Positions 1-8,217 of a stretch of DNA of 35,446 nucleotides are shown in pieces (within the stretch, counting starts at the first letter, position 1; each line of letters starts with the position of its first letter). Under the pieces are notes generated by a model that searched no databases, was not told where the DNA came from, and worked only from the letters and a program-made list of their open reading frames with translations. The position numbers and the translations under genes are program-made. The DNA comes from Oscillospiraceae bacterium (GTDB lineage: Bacteria; Bacillota; Clostridia; Oscillospirales; Ruminococcaceae), in assembly GCA_022800935.1 (NCBI GenBank), contig JAAWRH010000036.1:1-35446 (forward strand), given 5' to 3'.

Positions 1-19
1 AAAATTTTAGAGAAAGGGG

Positions 20-48
20 TTGCCAAAACATTTATTTTGTGGTAATAT
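20..48 (+). promoter_or_regulatory. Putative sigma-A promoter of csrA
   Basis: A -35 box TTGCCA (20-25) and a -10 box TAATAT (43-48) are separated by exactly 17 bases, so transcription would begin near 55. It lies about 110 bases before the csrA start with no other gene between. The -10 matches the consensus at four of six positions, so the call rests on both boxes and the spacing together. Confidence 0.5.
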
Positions 49-73
49 CATAGCAGTAGACAACAAATTAGGG

Positions 74-99
74 TTACAAAAAGGTATACCTTTTTGTAA
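74..99. promoter_or_regulatory. Perfect 26-bp palindrome in the csrA leader
   Basis: The two 13-base halves (TTACAAAAAGGTA and its complement) are perfectly inverted with no spacer. The palindrome lies 20-45 bases downstream of the predicted csrA transcription start and 60 bases before the csrA ATG. As DNA it resembles an operator for a dimeric repressor. As RNA it would form a hairpin that G-U and G-C pairs at 71-73/100-102 can lengthen. No U-run follows, so it is not a typical terminator. Confidence 0.55.
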
Positions 100-158
100 T
101 TCCAGGAATGATTCGCATTTACCTGATTTGCTGTCACTGAAAAAGGAGGCACGAGGCC

Positions 159-410
159 ATGTTATTACTGGGAAGGAACCTGGGGGAAAGTATCGTGATA
201 GGAGACAACATTTATATCACATTCGTGGAGAGCGATAAGAACGGTCACAAGTTTAAGCTGGCTATCGACGCGCCAAAGGATGTGAAGATATCCCGCGGGG
301 AGCTGTATGCCCCGGATACTATCCAGCATGAAAAGCTTTCTCAAATCACCGTCAGCAAAAGAGCCCGGCAGAATCCGTCGGAGAACACTCCGGAGGAGCG
401 CCTGGCTTAA
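159..410 (+). CDS. csrA: Carbon storage regulator CsrA
   Basis: An 83-residue protein of the CsrA/RsmA family, a small dimeric RNA-binding protein that represses translation by covering GGA motifs near ribosome sites. In Firmicutes its main known target is flagellin mRNA, and FliW antagonises it. The N-terminus MLLLGRNLGESIVIGDNI and the later AIDAPKDVKISRGELY match the family. RNA-contact residues Leu4 and Arg6 are kept, and Arg46 corresponds to E. coli Arg44. A two-residue insertion lengthens the central hairpin (SDKNGHK), and the tail is longer than usual and charged. The start is fixed by AAAAGGAGG at 141-149, nine bases before the ATG. Flagellin lies 146 bases downstream. fliW is not in the window and may lie just upstream. 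Confidence 0.95.
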   Translation: MLLLGRNLGESIVIGDNIYITFVESDKNGHKFKLAIDAPKDVKISRGELYAPDTIQHEKLSQITVSKRARQNPSENTPEERLA

Positions 411-556
411 ACACATGGTTTGAGCGCCAAGCCAAAGCAAGCGCGCAGCGGAGGATTGGCGTTTGAATAGATTTTATTTTAAATTTGCCCGTTCCCTCAT
501 GAATGACGCACGACGCGGAAATGTTCGGGGAAACAGGGCTACATGGAGGTATTATC
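411..556 (+). promoter_or_regulatory. Flagellin leader with GGA motifs, likely CsrA target
   Basis: The csrA-flagellin spacer carries several GGA triplets (450-455, 517-519, 529-531). ACATGGAGGT at 541-550 overlaps the flagellin ribosome site GGAGG (545-549). That last element closely resembles the ACA(R)GGAUG core preferred by CsrA. An inverted pair GCGCCAA (424-430) / TTGGCGT (456-462) could fold a stem-loop upstream. I found no convincing sigma-D (TAAA-N15-GCCGATAT) promoter. Repression by the neighbouring CsrA is inferred from B. subtilis hag. Confidence 0.6.
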
Positions 557-2557
557 ATGGGAATGGTCGTAAGGACTAACACAATGGCGCTCAACGCTTA
601 CCGTCAGTTGGGCATGAACAATAACGCAGTTACCAAGTCTCTGGAGAAGCTGTCTTCTGGCTTCCGCATCAACAGAGCTGGCGATGACGCTGCTGGCTTG
701 GCCATCAGTGAGAAGATGAAAGCCCAGATCACCGGCTTGGAGACCGCTTCCGCCAACGCGCAGGACGGCATCAGCCTGATCCAGACCGCTGAAGGCAACC
801 TGACCGAGGTTCACTCTATGCTGAACCGTATGGTTGAACTGGCTACCAAGTCTGCAAACGGCACATACAGTTCAACAGAACGTAAAGCTCTTCAGGATGA
901 AGTTGACGCTCTGCTGGAAGAAGTTGACCGTATTTCTCAGTCCGCTAACTTTAACGGAATTAAGCTGCTGGACGGCTCTATGGGGCTGAATCAGGATGCT
1001 TTTACTTTTGATTCTATTGCGTCCAAGAGCGTTACAACCTCTGCCGCTCCTTCGACAGCGTTTACAGCCGGAGCTGTTCACACAGGTAACGCAGGTACTG
1101 CTGAACAACAGCCGAGCTTTAAAGTAAACATTGCCGACGCTAAGTTTGAAGTTGCTGCTGGCGGTACTGGTGAATTTACTTTTAATTTGGGCGGAAGTGC
1201 TGTAAAGGTTCTCACGGGTACCGCGGGCGACTCTACGGACTTTGCGCCTCAGAGTGGTACTACATTACAGATTGTGAATACCAACACAACAGATACAATG
1301 ACAGTTACTTCTGATCAAATTGGCAATCTTCTTAATAATAAGAAAGTTACATTTGATGGCAATACCGTCTATAAAGTATCGTATGCAAACAATGAATGGA
1401 CCTTCACATATGCTGGTGACGCGACGAACGGTAGTGGTGCTGCATCAACAGATGCGGTTACTGACGATATGGCGAAGCTTGCCGGCGAATTTACAATCGG
1501 TCTAAATGGGGCCACTAGTGCCAGCGGTCGTGTGGACTGCCCGGTCTTTGACGTGGTCAATCCTCAGGAAGGAGTAACCGGTGTACGCGCGGGTATTGAC
1601 TTTGATCTGAGCGCAATCAGCGGGGACATTGTAGCTGGAAATCAGCTGACAATTGATGGCACGACCTTCACCTTTGTGGATGGCGCTACCGCTACTGGTA
1701 ATCAGATTGCGCTGAACGGGTTGACCGGGGATGCTCTGCTGAAAGAGGTTGCCCGCCAGCTTTCCCATATGAGCACAGATAACTTTAACATTGGTCTTAA
1801 CACCAATGGTACAATTGAGATTGAGGAAAAAGTCAATGCCAGCGGTGAATACGGCGGGTATCAGGAGGATGACCTGAAAGCTCTCTTCTCCATCACCAAG
1901 CCTGCTGCCAATGCGGCTACTTCTATCACTCTGAACAATGATGAGTTGATCAAGGGCAATAGTTTGACCATTGATGGTAAAAAATATACTTTCGGTGATG
2001 GCTCTGGTGAGATTGCAGTCGGAGCTGACACAGCCGAGACATTGAATAACCTCAAAACACAACTGACTGCTGATGGCTACAATGCTGAAATTGACGGCGA
2101 TAAGATTGTCATTTACAGCAAAGACGCAGCAGCGGCCCAGGGTCCCTCTGTTGCAGGCGGTGGTCTGGTTCTCCAGATTGGCGATACTGCTGATGATTTC
2201 AACAAGATGACAGTAGCTGTCAACAATATGGGTTCTGAGGCTCTGGGTCTGAAGAACTTGTCTATCATGAGCGCTGATGAATCCAGCGACGCGATTGCCA
2301 AGGTTAAGGACGCTATCAACACCGTTTCTTCCGCCCGTGCATCTATGGGTGCTCTCCAGAACCGTCTGGAGCACACCATCAACAACCTGGATGTAGCAGT
2401 AGAAAACCTGAGCGCAGCCAACAGCCGTATCCGCGATACCGATATGGCCAAGGAAATGATGAACTACACCAAGATGAATGTTCTGGTGCAGTCCGCCCAG
2501 GCAATGCTCGCCCAGGCCAATCAGCAGCCCCAGAGCGTTCTCCAGTTGCTGCAATAA
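557..2557 (+). CDS. hag: Flagellin, large variable-domain type
   Basis: A 666-residue flagellin, the polymerising subunit of the flagellar filament. The N-terminal D0/D1 helices (MVVRTNTMALNAYRQLG, GFRINRAGDDAAGLAISEKM) and the C-terminal helices (ISSARASMGALQ-type segment, then AMLAQANQQPQSVLQLL) are canonical. Between them, roughly residues 140-570, lies a large Thr/Ser/Ala-rich variable region. It has at least two Flagellin_IN-like repeats centred on GNQLTIDGTTFTF and GNSLTIDGKKYTF. Compact flagellins such as B. subtilis Hag are about 300 residues, so this one has a heavily decorated exposed domain. The ATG at 557 is chosen because GGAGG (545-549) sits seven bases upstream. An in-frame ATG at 503 has no ribosome site. 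A terminator follows. Confidence 0.96.
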   Translation: MGMVVRTNTMALNAYRQLGMNNNAVTKSLEKLSSGFRINRAGDDAAGLAISEKMKAQITGLETASANAQDGISLIQTAEGNLTEVHSMLNRMVELATKSANGTYSSTERKALQDEVDALLEEVDRISQSANFNGIKLLDGSMGLNQDAFTFDSIASKSVTTSAAPSTAFTAGAVHTGNAGTAEQQPSFKVNIADAKFEVAAGGTGEFTFNLGGSAVKVLTGTAGDSTDFAPQSGTTLQIVNTNTTDTMTVTSDQIGNLLNNKKVTFDGNTVYKVSYANNEWTFTYAGDATNGSGAASTDAVTDDMAKLAGEFTIGLNGATSASGRVDCPVFDVVNPQEGVTGVRAGIDFDLSAISGDIVAGNQLTIDGTTFTFVDGATATGNQIALNGLTGDALLKEVARQLSHMSTDNFNIGLNTNGTIEIEEKVNASGEYGGYQEDDLKALFSITKPAANAATSITLNNDELIKGNSLTIDGKKYTFGDGSGEIAVGADTAETLNNLKTQLTADGYNAEIDGDKIVIYSKDAAAAQGPSVAGGGLVLQIGDTADDFNKMTVAVNNMGSEALGLKNLSIMSADESSDAIAKVKDAINTVSSARASMGALQNRLEHTINNLDVAVENLSAANSRIRDTDMAKEMMNYTKMNVLVQSAQAMLAQANQQPQSVLQLLQ

Positions 2558-2627
2558 TTGTTGTAGCTTTACCAATCCAAGTGAGTTGATTTTACCGCTT
2601 GCTTCATAATTGGGGCAGGCAGCAAGG

Positions 2628-2661
2628 AGGAGGGTATACTTTTAAAGTTTACCCTCCTTTT
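2628..2661 (+). terminator. Intrinsic terminator of the flagellin gene
   Basis: A 14-base stem, GGAGGGTATACTTT (2629-2642) against AAAGTTTACCCTCC (2644-2657), with one T-T mismatch and a very tight loop, is followed by TTTT. It lies 71 bases after the flagellin stop and separates the abundant flagellin transcript from the glycosylation genes. Confidence 0.85.
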
Positions 2662-2709
2662 CTATGCAGGCAAAGCGTCCAGTTAATAATATGGAGGTGG
2701 GGACGGAGC

Positions 2710-4833
2710 GTGAAAGCAAAATATAAAGATAAACACAGTCGGTACATTCTGTCTATTGGAATGATTGTTAAAAATGAAGAAAAAAATCTACGGTCTTGTC
2801 TGGAGGCTTTGGAGCCTCTGCGGGAAGCCGTTCCCAGCGAGCTTATTATAGTAGACACAGGCTCGGAAGACGCTACTGTAGAAATTGCCCAAGAGTATAC
2901 GGATAAAGTTTATTTTTATGAATGGAATAAGGATTTTGCAGCAGCGCGCAACTATGGGTTGGACAGAGCGTCGGGACAATGGTTTATGTTTATTGACGCA
3001 GATGAACAGCTTGCCTCTCCTGATGAATTGATTTCCTTTTTTAATTCAAATGAACTGAAGAAGTATAATACAGCAAGTATTACAATACACAGCTTTTTAG
3101 ACAAAGAGCATATCCAGTATTCCGATTTTACATCGACCCGTATATTCCGCGTTGGGAATGGAAATCGTTTTTTTGGCCGTATTCATGAGGTGCCGATGAA
3201 TATAAAGCCTGCAAAGAAGCTGCTGCAGACGCGCCTGGATCACACTGGTTATATTTACGAAACAGTGGAGGACATGAAGCGAAAATCCCAGAGGAATAAT
3301 GAACTTTTGGAAGTCGAGCTGGAAAAAAATCCAGATGATTTACGATTGATTTGTCTGTACGCTGCCAGCTGTCCCCGGGAGAAACGGAGGGAGCTGCTGG
3401 AGCACGGCAGGGAGATTGCAAAGGAAAATCCGGAACACCACTATTTCCCGGAGACATATTGGAAGCTGTCCAGAATTTTGTTGCAGGAAGGCGCCTATGA
3501 GGAGATAGTGGATTTAGCAGAAGAATATAAGGCATTGACGACCATGGACCATGTAGGGGAAATAGAGCTTGTCTATAATTTGACAGAAGCATATTTTCAA
3601 CTGAATCAATATGAGGCTCAGCTGGCCGCCGCCGAAAGATATATAGAATTGTATCACCGGTATATAGATGGCTCTCTGATAGAGTCGGATACCGGCAGTA
3701 CAGTATGTGAAAGAGGTTCACCTAAAGTATTCGCCACTATCTTCCCACAAATAGCAGGGGCTCTGCTGAATTTGGGACGGTATGAGGAAGCCTTTGAAAC
3801 GCTGTTGAAAACCGATTTGGATTTATTGGTAGATAAGGATTCCCAGCTGCTTGTTGTGTTTTTAAAAATTCTTGGCAATTCCGGCAGATATGACTGGCTG
3901 ATAAAGGCTGACGAGTGGGTGAGATCTTTTGAACTTTCCGATGAACGTACAGATGTCTTTGTCAAAAATTTTGTGGATGTGTACCTTCAAAAGGTGGATA
4001 CTCCCGACTTTTCCATGGAACTGCCTGAGAGTGATTCTGTTTTTGCCAACATGATCCGGGCTGGAGCAGGTGACGAAGCTTCAGAATGGGAAAGGATGCT
4101 TCTCCAATTAGAGGAAGATGAAGTAAAAGGCGAACGATATGGTGTAATCGCTTTCTATTATGCATTGAAAAAGCAAAAAAGTCTATCGCCTCTGCTCCAC
4201 AATATGAACCGAGAAACCATACAAAAGTGGAACTACCGCTTGGCGGAACAATTAAGCGGATTGGAAAAGGTTCTCATCCAATATCCTGTCAAACGGGAAG
4301 AACAGGATATTTTTACCCGTTCCTGGTTGATAGACCTTGAAAATAGGGTTTTGGAATCCTGTGAAGAGGAGTACTGTCTGCCGCTGTTCCATCGGATAGC
4401 AGAAGACTTGTCCTGGTATATTAACCGTGTATACAACAGGGAAATATTGACCCCAGAGGGAATCTCAATTTTGCCTTCGGGACACCGTTTCGCCTACTGG
4501 TGTGGCCAAGCTCTGGAAGCCAAGACTCAGGGAGACATCTCCGGCTACATAAGGCTGTTGGGCGAAGCTTCCCGCACCTGCCCGGAAATGGCCAAAGTGG
4601 TCAAGCTGCTGGTACAGGAAGTACGGGACAACGACGAAGCTCTGAAAGCCCAGAGGGAACAGCAGGAGCTTGCTAAGAAGATAAAGGGAATTATTGAGGG
4701 AATGATTTTGGCGGGCAACCAGGCGGACGCCCAGTCTATTCTGGCCCAGTATGAGCTGATTGCACCGGGAGACCCGGATATTCCCGCCCTGAAGGCCGCA
4801 ATCCTTCAGCAGCCTTCCCTTACGGAAATATAA
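2710..4833 (+). CDS. GT2 glycosyltransferase with TPR-like C-terminus
   Basis: A protein of about 707 residues. Residues 12-240 form a GT-A family 2 domain of the SunS-like type: SIGMIVKNEEKNLRSC, LIIVDTGSEDATVEIA, the WNKDFAAARNYGL helix and the metal-binding DxD in FIDADE (about 96-98). The rest is helical with TPR-like segments such as LGRYEEAFETLL, and a helical end (REQQELAKKIKGIIEG). Such proteins transfer sugars to protein or peptide acceptors. As the first gene after flagellin it is the best candidate for the flagellin-modifying transferase, which is an inference. The start is GTG at 2710 with GGAGG at 2693-2697. The in-frame ATG at 2599 lies before the flagellin terminator and is rejected. 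Confidence 0.85.
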   Translation: MKAKYKDKHSRYILSIGMIVKNEEKNLRSCLEALEPLREAVPSELIIVDTGSEDATVEIAQEYTDKVYFYEWNKDFAAARNYGLDRASGQWFMFIDADEQLASPDELISFFNSNELKKYNTASITIHSFLDKEHIQYSDFTSTRIFRVGNGNRFFGRIHEVPMNIKPAKKLLQTRLDHTGYIYETVEDMKRKSQRNNELLEVELEKNPDDLRLICLYAASCPREKRRELLEHGREIAKENPEHHYFPETYWKLSRILLQEGAYEEIVDLAEEYKALTTMDHVGEIELVYNLTEAYFQLNQYEAQLAAAERYIELYHRYIDGSLIESDTGSTVCERGSPKVFATIFPQIAGALLNLGRYEEAFETLLKTDLDLLVDKDSQLLVVFLKILGNSGRYDWLIKADEWVRSFELSDERTDVFVKNFVDVYLQKVDTPDFSMELPESDSVFANMIRAGAGDEASEWERMLLQLEEDEVKGERYGVIAFYYALKKQKSLSPLLHNMNRETIQKWNYRLAEQLSGLEKVLIQYPVKREEQDIFTRSWLIDLENRVLESCEEEYCLPLFHRIAEDLSWYINRVYNREILTPEGISILPSGHRFAYWCGQALEAKTQGDISGYIRLLGEASRTCPEMAKVVKLLVQEVRDNDEALKAQREQQELAKKIKGIIEGMILAGNQADAQSILAQYELIAPGDPDIPALKAAILQQPSLTEI

Positions 4834-4851
4834 ACCTACGGAGGAACTTAC

Positions 4852-5637
4852 ATGAAAGTAGTCATTCTCGCGGGAGGCTTTGGAACGCGCATCAGCGAAG
4901 AAAGCATCGTCCGACCCAAGCCTATGATTGAAATCGGAGGATACCCTATTTTATGGCACATCATGAAGATATACTCCCACTATGGGTTTAACGATTTTGT
5001 CATCTGCCTGGGATACAAGGGCAGTATGATAAAAGAATTCTTCTCCAACTACTTTTTGCATATGTCGGATGTGACCTTTGACTTTAGGCAGAACAACCGG
5101 GTGGAGATACACCAGAATGTGGCCGAGCCCTGGCGGGTGACGCTGGTGGATACCGGCCTGGAAACCCAGACAGGGGGGCGTATCGCGAGGATACAGCCCT
5201 ACATAGGCAGCGAGCCTTTTATGATCACCTATGGCGACGGAGTGTCCGATCTGCCTATTGACAAGCTGGTGGAATATCACAAGCAGTCCGGAAACAAGCT
5301 GACGGTCACGGCGGTTCAGCCAGGGGGCCGGTTTGGCGTGATGGACATTGCCGAGGCCAGCGGAAAGGTTCGAGGCTTCGCGGAGAAAGCCAAAGAGGAT
5401 GGCGGTTGGATTAACGCGGGATTTATGGTGGCGGAGCCGGAGGTGTTTGAGTATCTGGCTACCGATGTCTCCTGTATCTTTGAACGGGCTCCTATGGAAC
5501 GGCTTAGCGCCGCCGGGTTGATGGGGGCGTATAAGTATAACGGGTTTTGGCAGTGTATGGACACCCAAAGGGACAAGATATGGCTGGAGGAGCGCTGGAA
5601 GAACAACAACGCGCCGTGGCGGGTATGGGAGAAATAA
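4852..5637 (+). CDS. rfbF: Glucose-1-phosphate cytidylyltransferase
   Basis: A 261-residue nucleotidyltransferase, close to the usual RfbF/DdhA length, that makes CDP-glucose from CTP and glucose-1-phosphate. The family signature MKVVILAGGFGTRISEE opens the protein, followed by RPKPMIEIGGYPILWHIMK, the metal-site segment YGDGVSD and GGWINAGFMV. These are diagnostic of the cytidylyl rather than the thymidylyl (RmlA) branch. GGAGG at 4840-4844 is seven bases before the ATG. It is followed by rfbG after only two bases, so both are translated from one message. Confidence 0.95.
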   Translation: MKVVILAGGFGTRISEESIVRPKPMIEIGGYPILWHIMKIYSHYGFNDFVICLGYKGSMIKEFFSNYFLHMSDVTFDFRQNNRVEIHQNVAEPWRVTLVDTGLETQTGGRIARIQPYIGSEPFMITYGDGVSDLPIDKLVEYHKQSGNKLTVTAVQPGGRFGVMDIAEASGKVRGFAEKAKEDGGWINAGFMVAEPEVFEYLATDVSCIFERAPMERLSAAGLMGAYKYNGFWQCMDTQRDKIWLEERWKNNNAPWRVWEK

Positions 5638-5639
5638 GA

Positions 5640-6689
5640 ATGCTGGATTTCTATCAGGGAAAACGGGTTTTTGTGACCGGACATACAGGATTTAAGGGGA
5701 GCTGGCTTTGCAAAATGCTGCACCTGGCCGGGGCGGAAGTGACCGGCTACGCCCTGCCGCCAGCCGAACAGAGCCTATATAATCTTATCGGTATGGAACA
5801 GCAGATGAGTTCTATACAGGGGGATATTCGGGACTTGGATTTTCTTTGGCGCGCCTTTGATACCGCGCAGCCGGAGATTGTGTTCCACCTGGCGGCGCAG
5901 CCCATTGTCCGGGAGAGTTACCGGGACCCGGTGGGAACCTATTCCACCAATGTTATGGGAACGGTGCATATCCTGGAATGTGTCCGCCGTTCCGACAGTG
6001 TGAAAAGCTTTCTCAACGTGACTACAGATAAGGTTTATGAAAACCATCGCTGGCCTTGGGGATACCGGGAAACGGACAGGCTCAACGGCTTTGACCCTTA
6101 CGCCAATTCCAAGTCCTGTTCGGAGTTGGTGACAGACAGCTATAGAAACAGCTTTTTTTCAGACGGCCATGTGGCGGTCAGTACGGCAAGGGCTGGGAAT
6201 GTGATTGGTGGCGGGGATTTTGCCGCGGACCGGATCATACCGGACTGCATCCGAGCTGTACAGTCTGGTGTATCAATACAGGTGCGCAATCCCTATTCTG
6301 TCCGACCTTACCAGCACGTTTTGGAGCCTTTATCGGCGTATCTGCTCATTGCCCAGCGGCAGTATGAGGACAGCAGCCTGTCCGGTAGCTACAATGTGGG
6401 TCCGAACAGCCGCGACTGCCTGACTACCGGAGAGTTGGCGGAACTTTTCTGCAAAGCCTGGGGAGCGCCTGCCCGCTGGGAGCACACAGGGGACAACGGC
6501 CCCCACGAGGACGCCGTTTTGCGGCTGGACAGCTCGAAGATTTCCTCTGTGCTAGGCTGGAAGCCCCGGTGGAATGCGGAACGGGCCGTTCAGGAGACGG
6601 TTCTCTGGACCAAAGCATGGCTGAACGGACAGGACATAAATGATTGTTTGGAACAGCAGATTACCGGATTTTTAACACAGCAAATTTAG
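5640..6689 (+). CDS. rfbG: CDP-glucose 4,6-dehydratase
   Basis: A 349-residue extended short-chain dehydrogenase that converts CDP-glucose to CDP-4-keto-6-deoxyglucose. Visible motifs are the NAD-binding GHTGFKGSWL (residues 14-23), the TTDKVYENHRWPWGY segment holding Thr129/Asp130, the catalytic YANSK (Tyr154, Lys158) and ARAGNVIGGGDFA. These match RfbG/DdhB rather than the dTDP-glucose enzyme RmlB. ATG 5640 is chosen because GGGAGA lies just upstream (5627-5632). ATG 5625 is an alternative overlapping rfbF. Together with rfbF it supplies the common intermediate for CDP-linked deoxysugars. Confidence 0.94.
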   Translation: MLDFYQGKRVFVTGHTGFKGSWLCKMLHLAGAEVTGYALPPAEQSLYNLIGMEQQMSSIQGDIRDLDFLWRAFDTAQPEIVFHLAAQPIVRESYRDPVGTYSTNVMGTVHILECVRRSDSVKSFLNVTTDKVYENHRWPWGYRETDRLNGFDPYANSKSCSELVTDSYRNSFFSDGHVAVSTARAGNVIGGGDFAADRIIPDCIRAVQSGVSIQVRNPYSVRPYQHVLEPLSAYLLIAQRQYEDSSLSGSYNVGPNSRDCLTTGELAELFCKAWGAPARWEHTGDNGPHEDAVLRLDSSKISSVLGWKPRWNAERAVQETVLWTKAWLNGQDINDCLEQQITGFLTQQI

Positions 6690-6699
6690 GGAGGACACG

Positions 6700-8217
6700 A
6701 TGGGAAAATTTATTGAAATCAATACGGATCAGATGGAAAAACCGGAGGTTGGTTCCAATCTCTTTTCCAACCGCGCCGCTATTGCGGAAATGCAGCAGCT
6801 TTCCAATGGGGCGGAAGTGTCAATCATAATCCAGGCGTACAACCGGTTGGATAAAACAAAACGATGCGTAGAGAGCGTTTTGACCTATACTTCTGGTATT
6901 GACTATGAACTGATTTTGATAGATAACGGTTCAGAGGATGATACATTGGAGTATTTTTTGTCTGTAGCTCATGAAAAAAAGAAGGTGATTCATTTCACTA
7001 AAAATCTGGGAGTTACCTATCCGGTTTCCACTTTAAAATTAAACGAGCTTGGACGGTTTATATGTTTTATTCCAAATGATCTTATCCTTACCTCATGCTG
7101 GCTGGAAAATCTTTTGATTTGCATGAAGTCGGACGACAGAATCGGAATGGTCAACCCGGTGTGTTCCAATACATCCAACCTGCAGTGTGTGGAGATCCCA
7201 TATTCAAACGAACGGGAAATGCAGAGGAAAGCAGCACAGTTTAATCGCTCCGATCCAAAGAAGTGGGAGGACCGGCAGCGACTGATTACCCTGGGGTCCC
7301 TATACCGCAAAGAGGCGCTGATGGCAATCGGCTGGCCTATAAGCGATGTCGGCTTCTTCCATGATTTTGGCGATGATGATGTCACATTTCGTATCCGGCG
7401 GATGGGTTATCGAACCATTCTGGCTGGGGATACCTGGGTATGTCATGACCATGATATGAGACACGGCGAAGGGAAGAATCCGGCCGAATTTCAAAAATCT
7501 TTGAATATTGGCAGGACAAACTTTCAGGAAAAATTTTTTGGTGTTGATGCATGGGATGATGTGAACAACTACTATATCCCTTATTTCTCCCATTTCCCAA
7601 AACCGAATATAACAGGGCAGCCCCAAATTCTGGGTGTGGATACGCAGTGTGGTACGCCTGCTTTGGATGTCAAAAATTGGCTGCGACGTTTTGGCCTTTT
7701 TGATGCGGATATCTCTGCTTTTACTCAGGACCCAAAGTATTGGATGGATTTAAAGACGATTTGTACAGGTCCGGTAATCTGCGACCGAGAGGAATTTTTG
7801 CTTGATTCCTTCCCCAGAGAAAATTTCGACTATGTTGTTGCGGATCGGCCCCTTAACCGGTATCATGAACCGCAGAAGCTTATGAATGATTTATTTGCCT
7901 TGTGCAAAAAGGGCGGAACGGTGATCTGTAAGCTGAGCAACACCTTTTCATTCCAAAGCTATCTGCACCAGCTGGGGCAGAGGGATGTTTACAACCCAGA
8001 GTTTGCCTATCAGATTCCGCTGGAGGCGGTTAAAGCATCGCTGGACAAGCTGGGAGATGTGAAAAGGATTATTCCTATTCCCTTCAGACTGGACGCGGAG
8101 CAACAGAAGCTGCTGGATGCACTTTTACCAACAGAGCTTGCAAAAAGCCAGCGGAAAGAAGCGGTGGAGCGGATGATTGCAAAAGAATATTTGTTGATTG
8201 TTGAGAGAAAAACATGA
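6700..8217 (+). CDS. GT2 glycosyltransferase with C-terminal methyltransferase-like domain
   Basis: A 505-residue protein. Residues 38-290 are a family 2 glycosyltransferase: VSIIIQAYNRLDKTKRCVES, LILIDNGSEDDTLEYF, and a later GFFHDFGDDDVTFRIRR segment typical of the acceptor side. At the expected DxD site the sequence is FIPNDLIL, so the first Asp is replaced by Pro. Residues of about 310-505 look like a Rossmann or weak SAM-methyltransferase domain (LGVDTQCGTPALDVKNWL, FDYVVADRPLNRYHEP, LCKKGGTVICK), without a clear GxGxG. It starts after GGGAGGA and its stop overlaps the next ATG. It probably extends the glycan built from the CDP-sugar; the sugar specificity cannot be read. Confidence 0.82.
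   Translation: MGKFIEINTDQMEKPEVGSNLFSNRAAIAEMQQLSNGAEVSIIIQAYNRLDKTKRCVESVLTYTSGIDYELILIDNGSEDDTLEYFLSVAHEKKKVIHFTKNLGVTYPVSTLKLNELGRFICFIPNDLILTSCWLENLLICMKSDDRIGMVNPVCSNTSNLQCVEIPYSNEREMQRKAAQFNRSDPKKWEDRQRLITLGSLYRKEALMAIGWPISDVGFFHDFGDDDVTFRIRRMGYRTILAGDTWVCHDHDMRHGEGKNPAEFQKSLNIGRTNFQEKFFGVDAWDDVNNYYIPYFSHFPKPNITGQPQILGVDTQCGTPALDVKNWLRRFGLFDADISAFTQDPKYWMDLKTICTGPVICDREEFLLDSFPRENFDYVVADRPLNRYHEPQKLMNDLFALCKKGGTVICKLSNTFSFQSYLHQLGQRDVYNPEFAYQIPLEAVKASLDKLGDVKRIIPIPFRLDAEQQKLLDALLPTELAKSQRKEAVERMIAKEYLLIVERKT

Noticed and set aside
20-238. 72-codon frame upstream of csrA
   Set aside because: It overlaps csrA by 80 bases in another frame, begins within the promoter and contains no recognisable domain.
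463-484. Sigma-A or sigma-D promoter immediately before flagellin
   Set aside because: TTGGCG/TTAAAT with a 17-base gap is a weak match and no TAAA-N15-GCCGATAT was found, so no promoter is called.
1502-2575. Long open frame on the minus strand opposite flagellin
   Set aside because: It lies entirely antisense to the well-supported flagellin gene, has no recognisable domain, and its length follows from the skewed composition of the flagellin codons.
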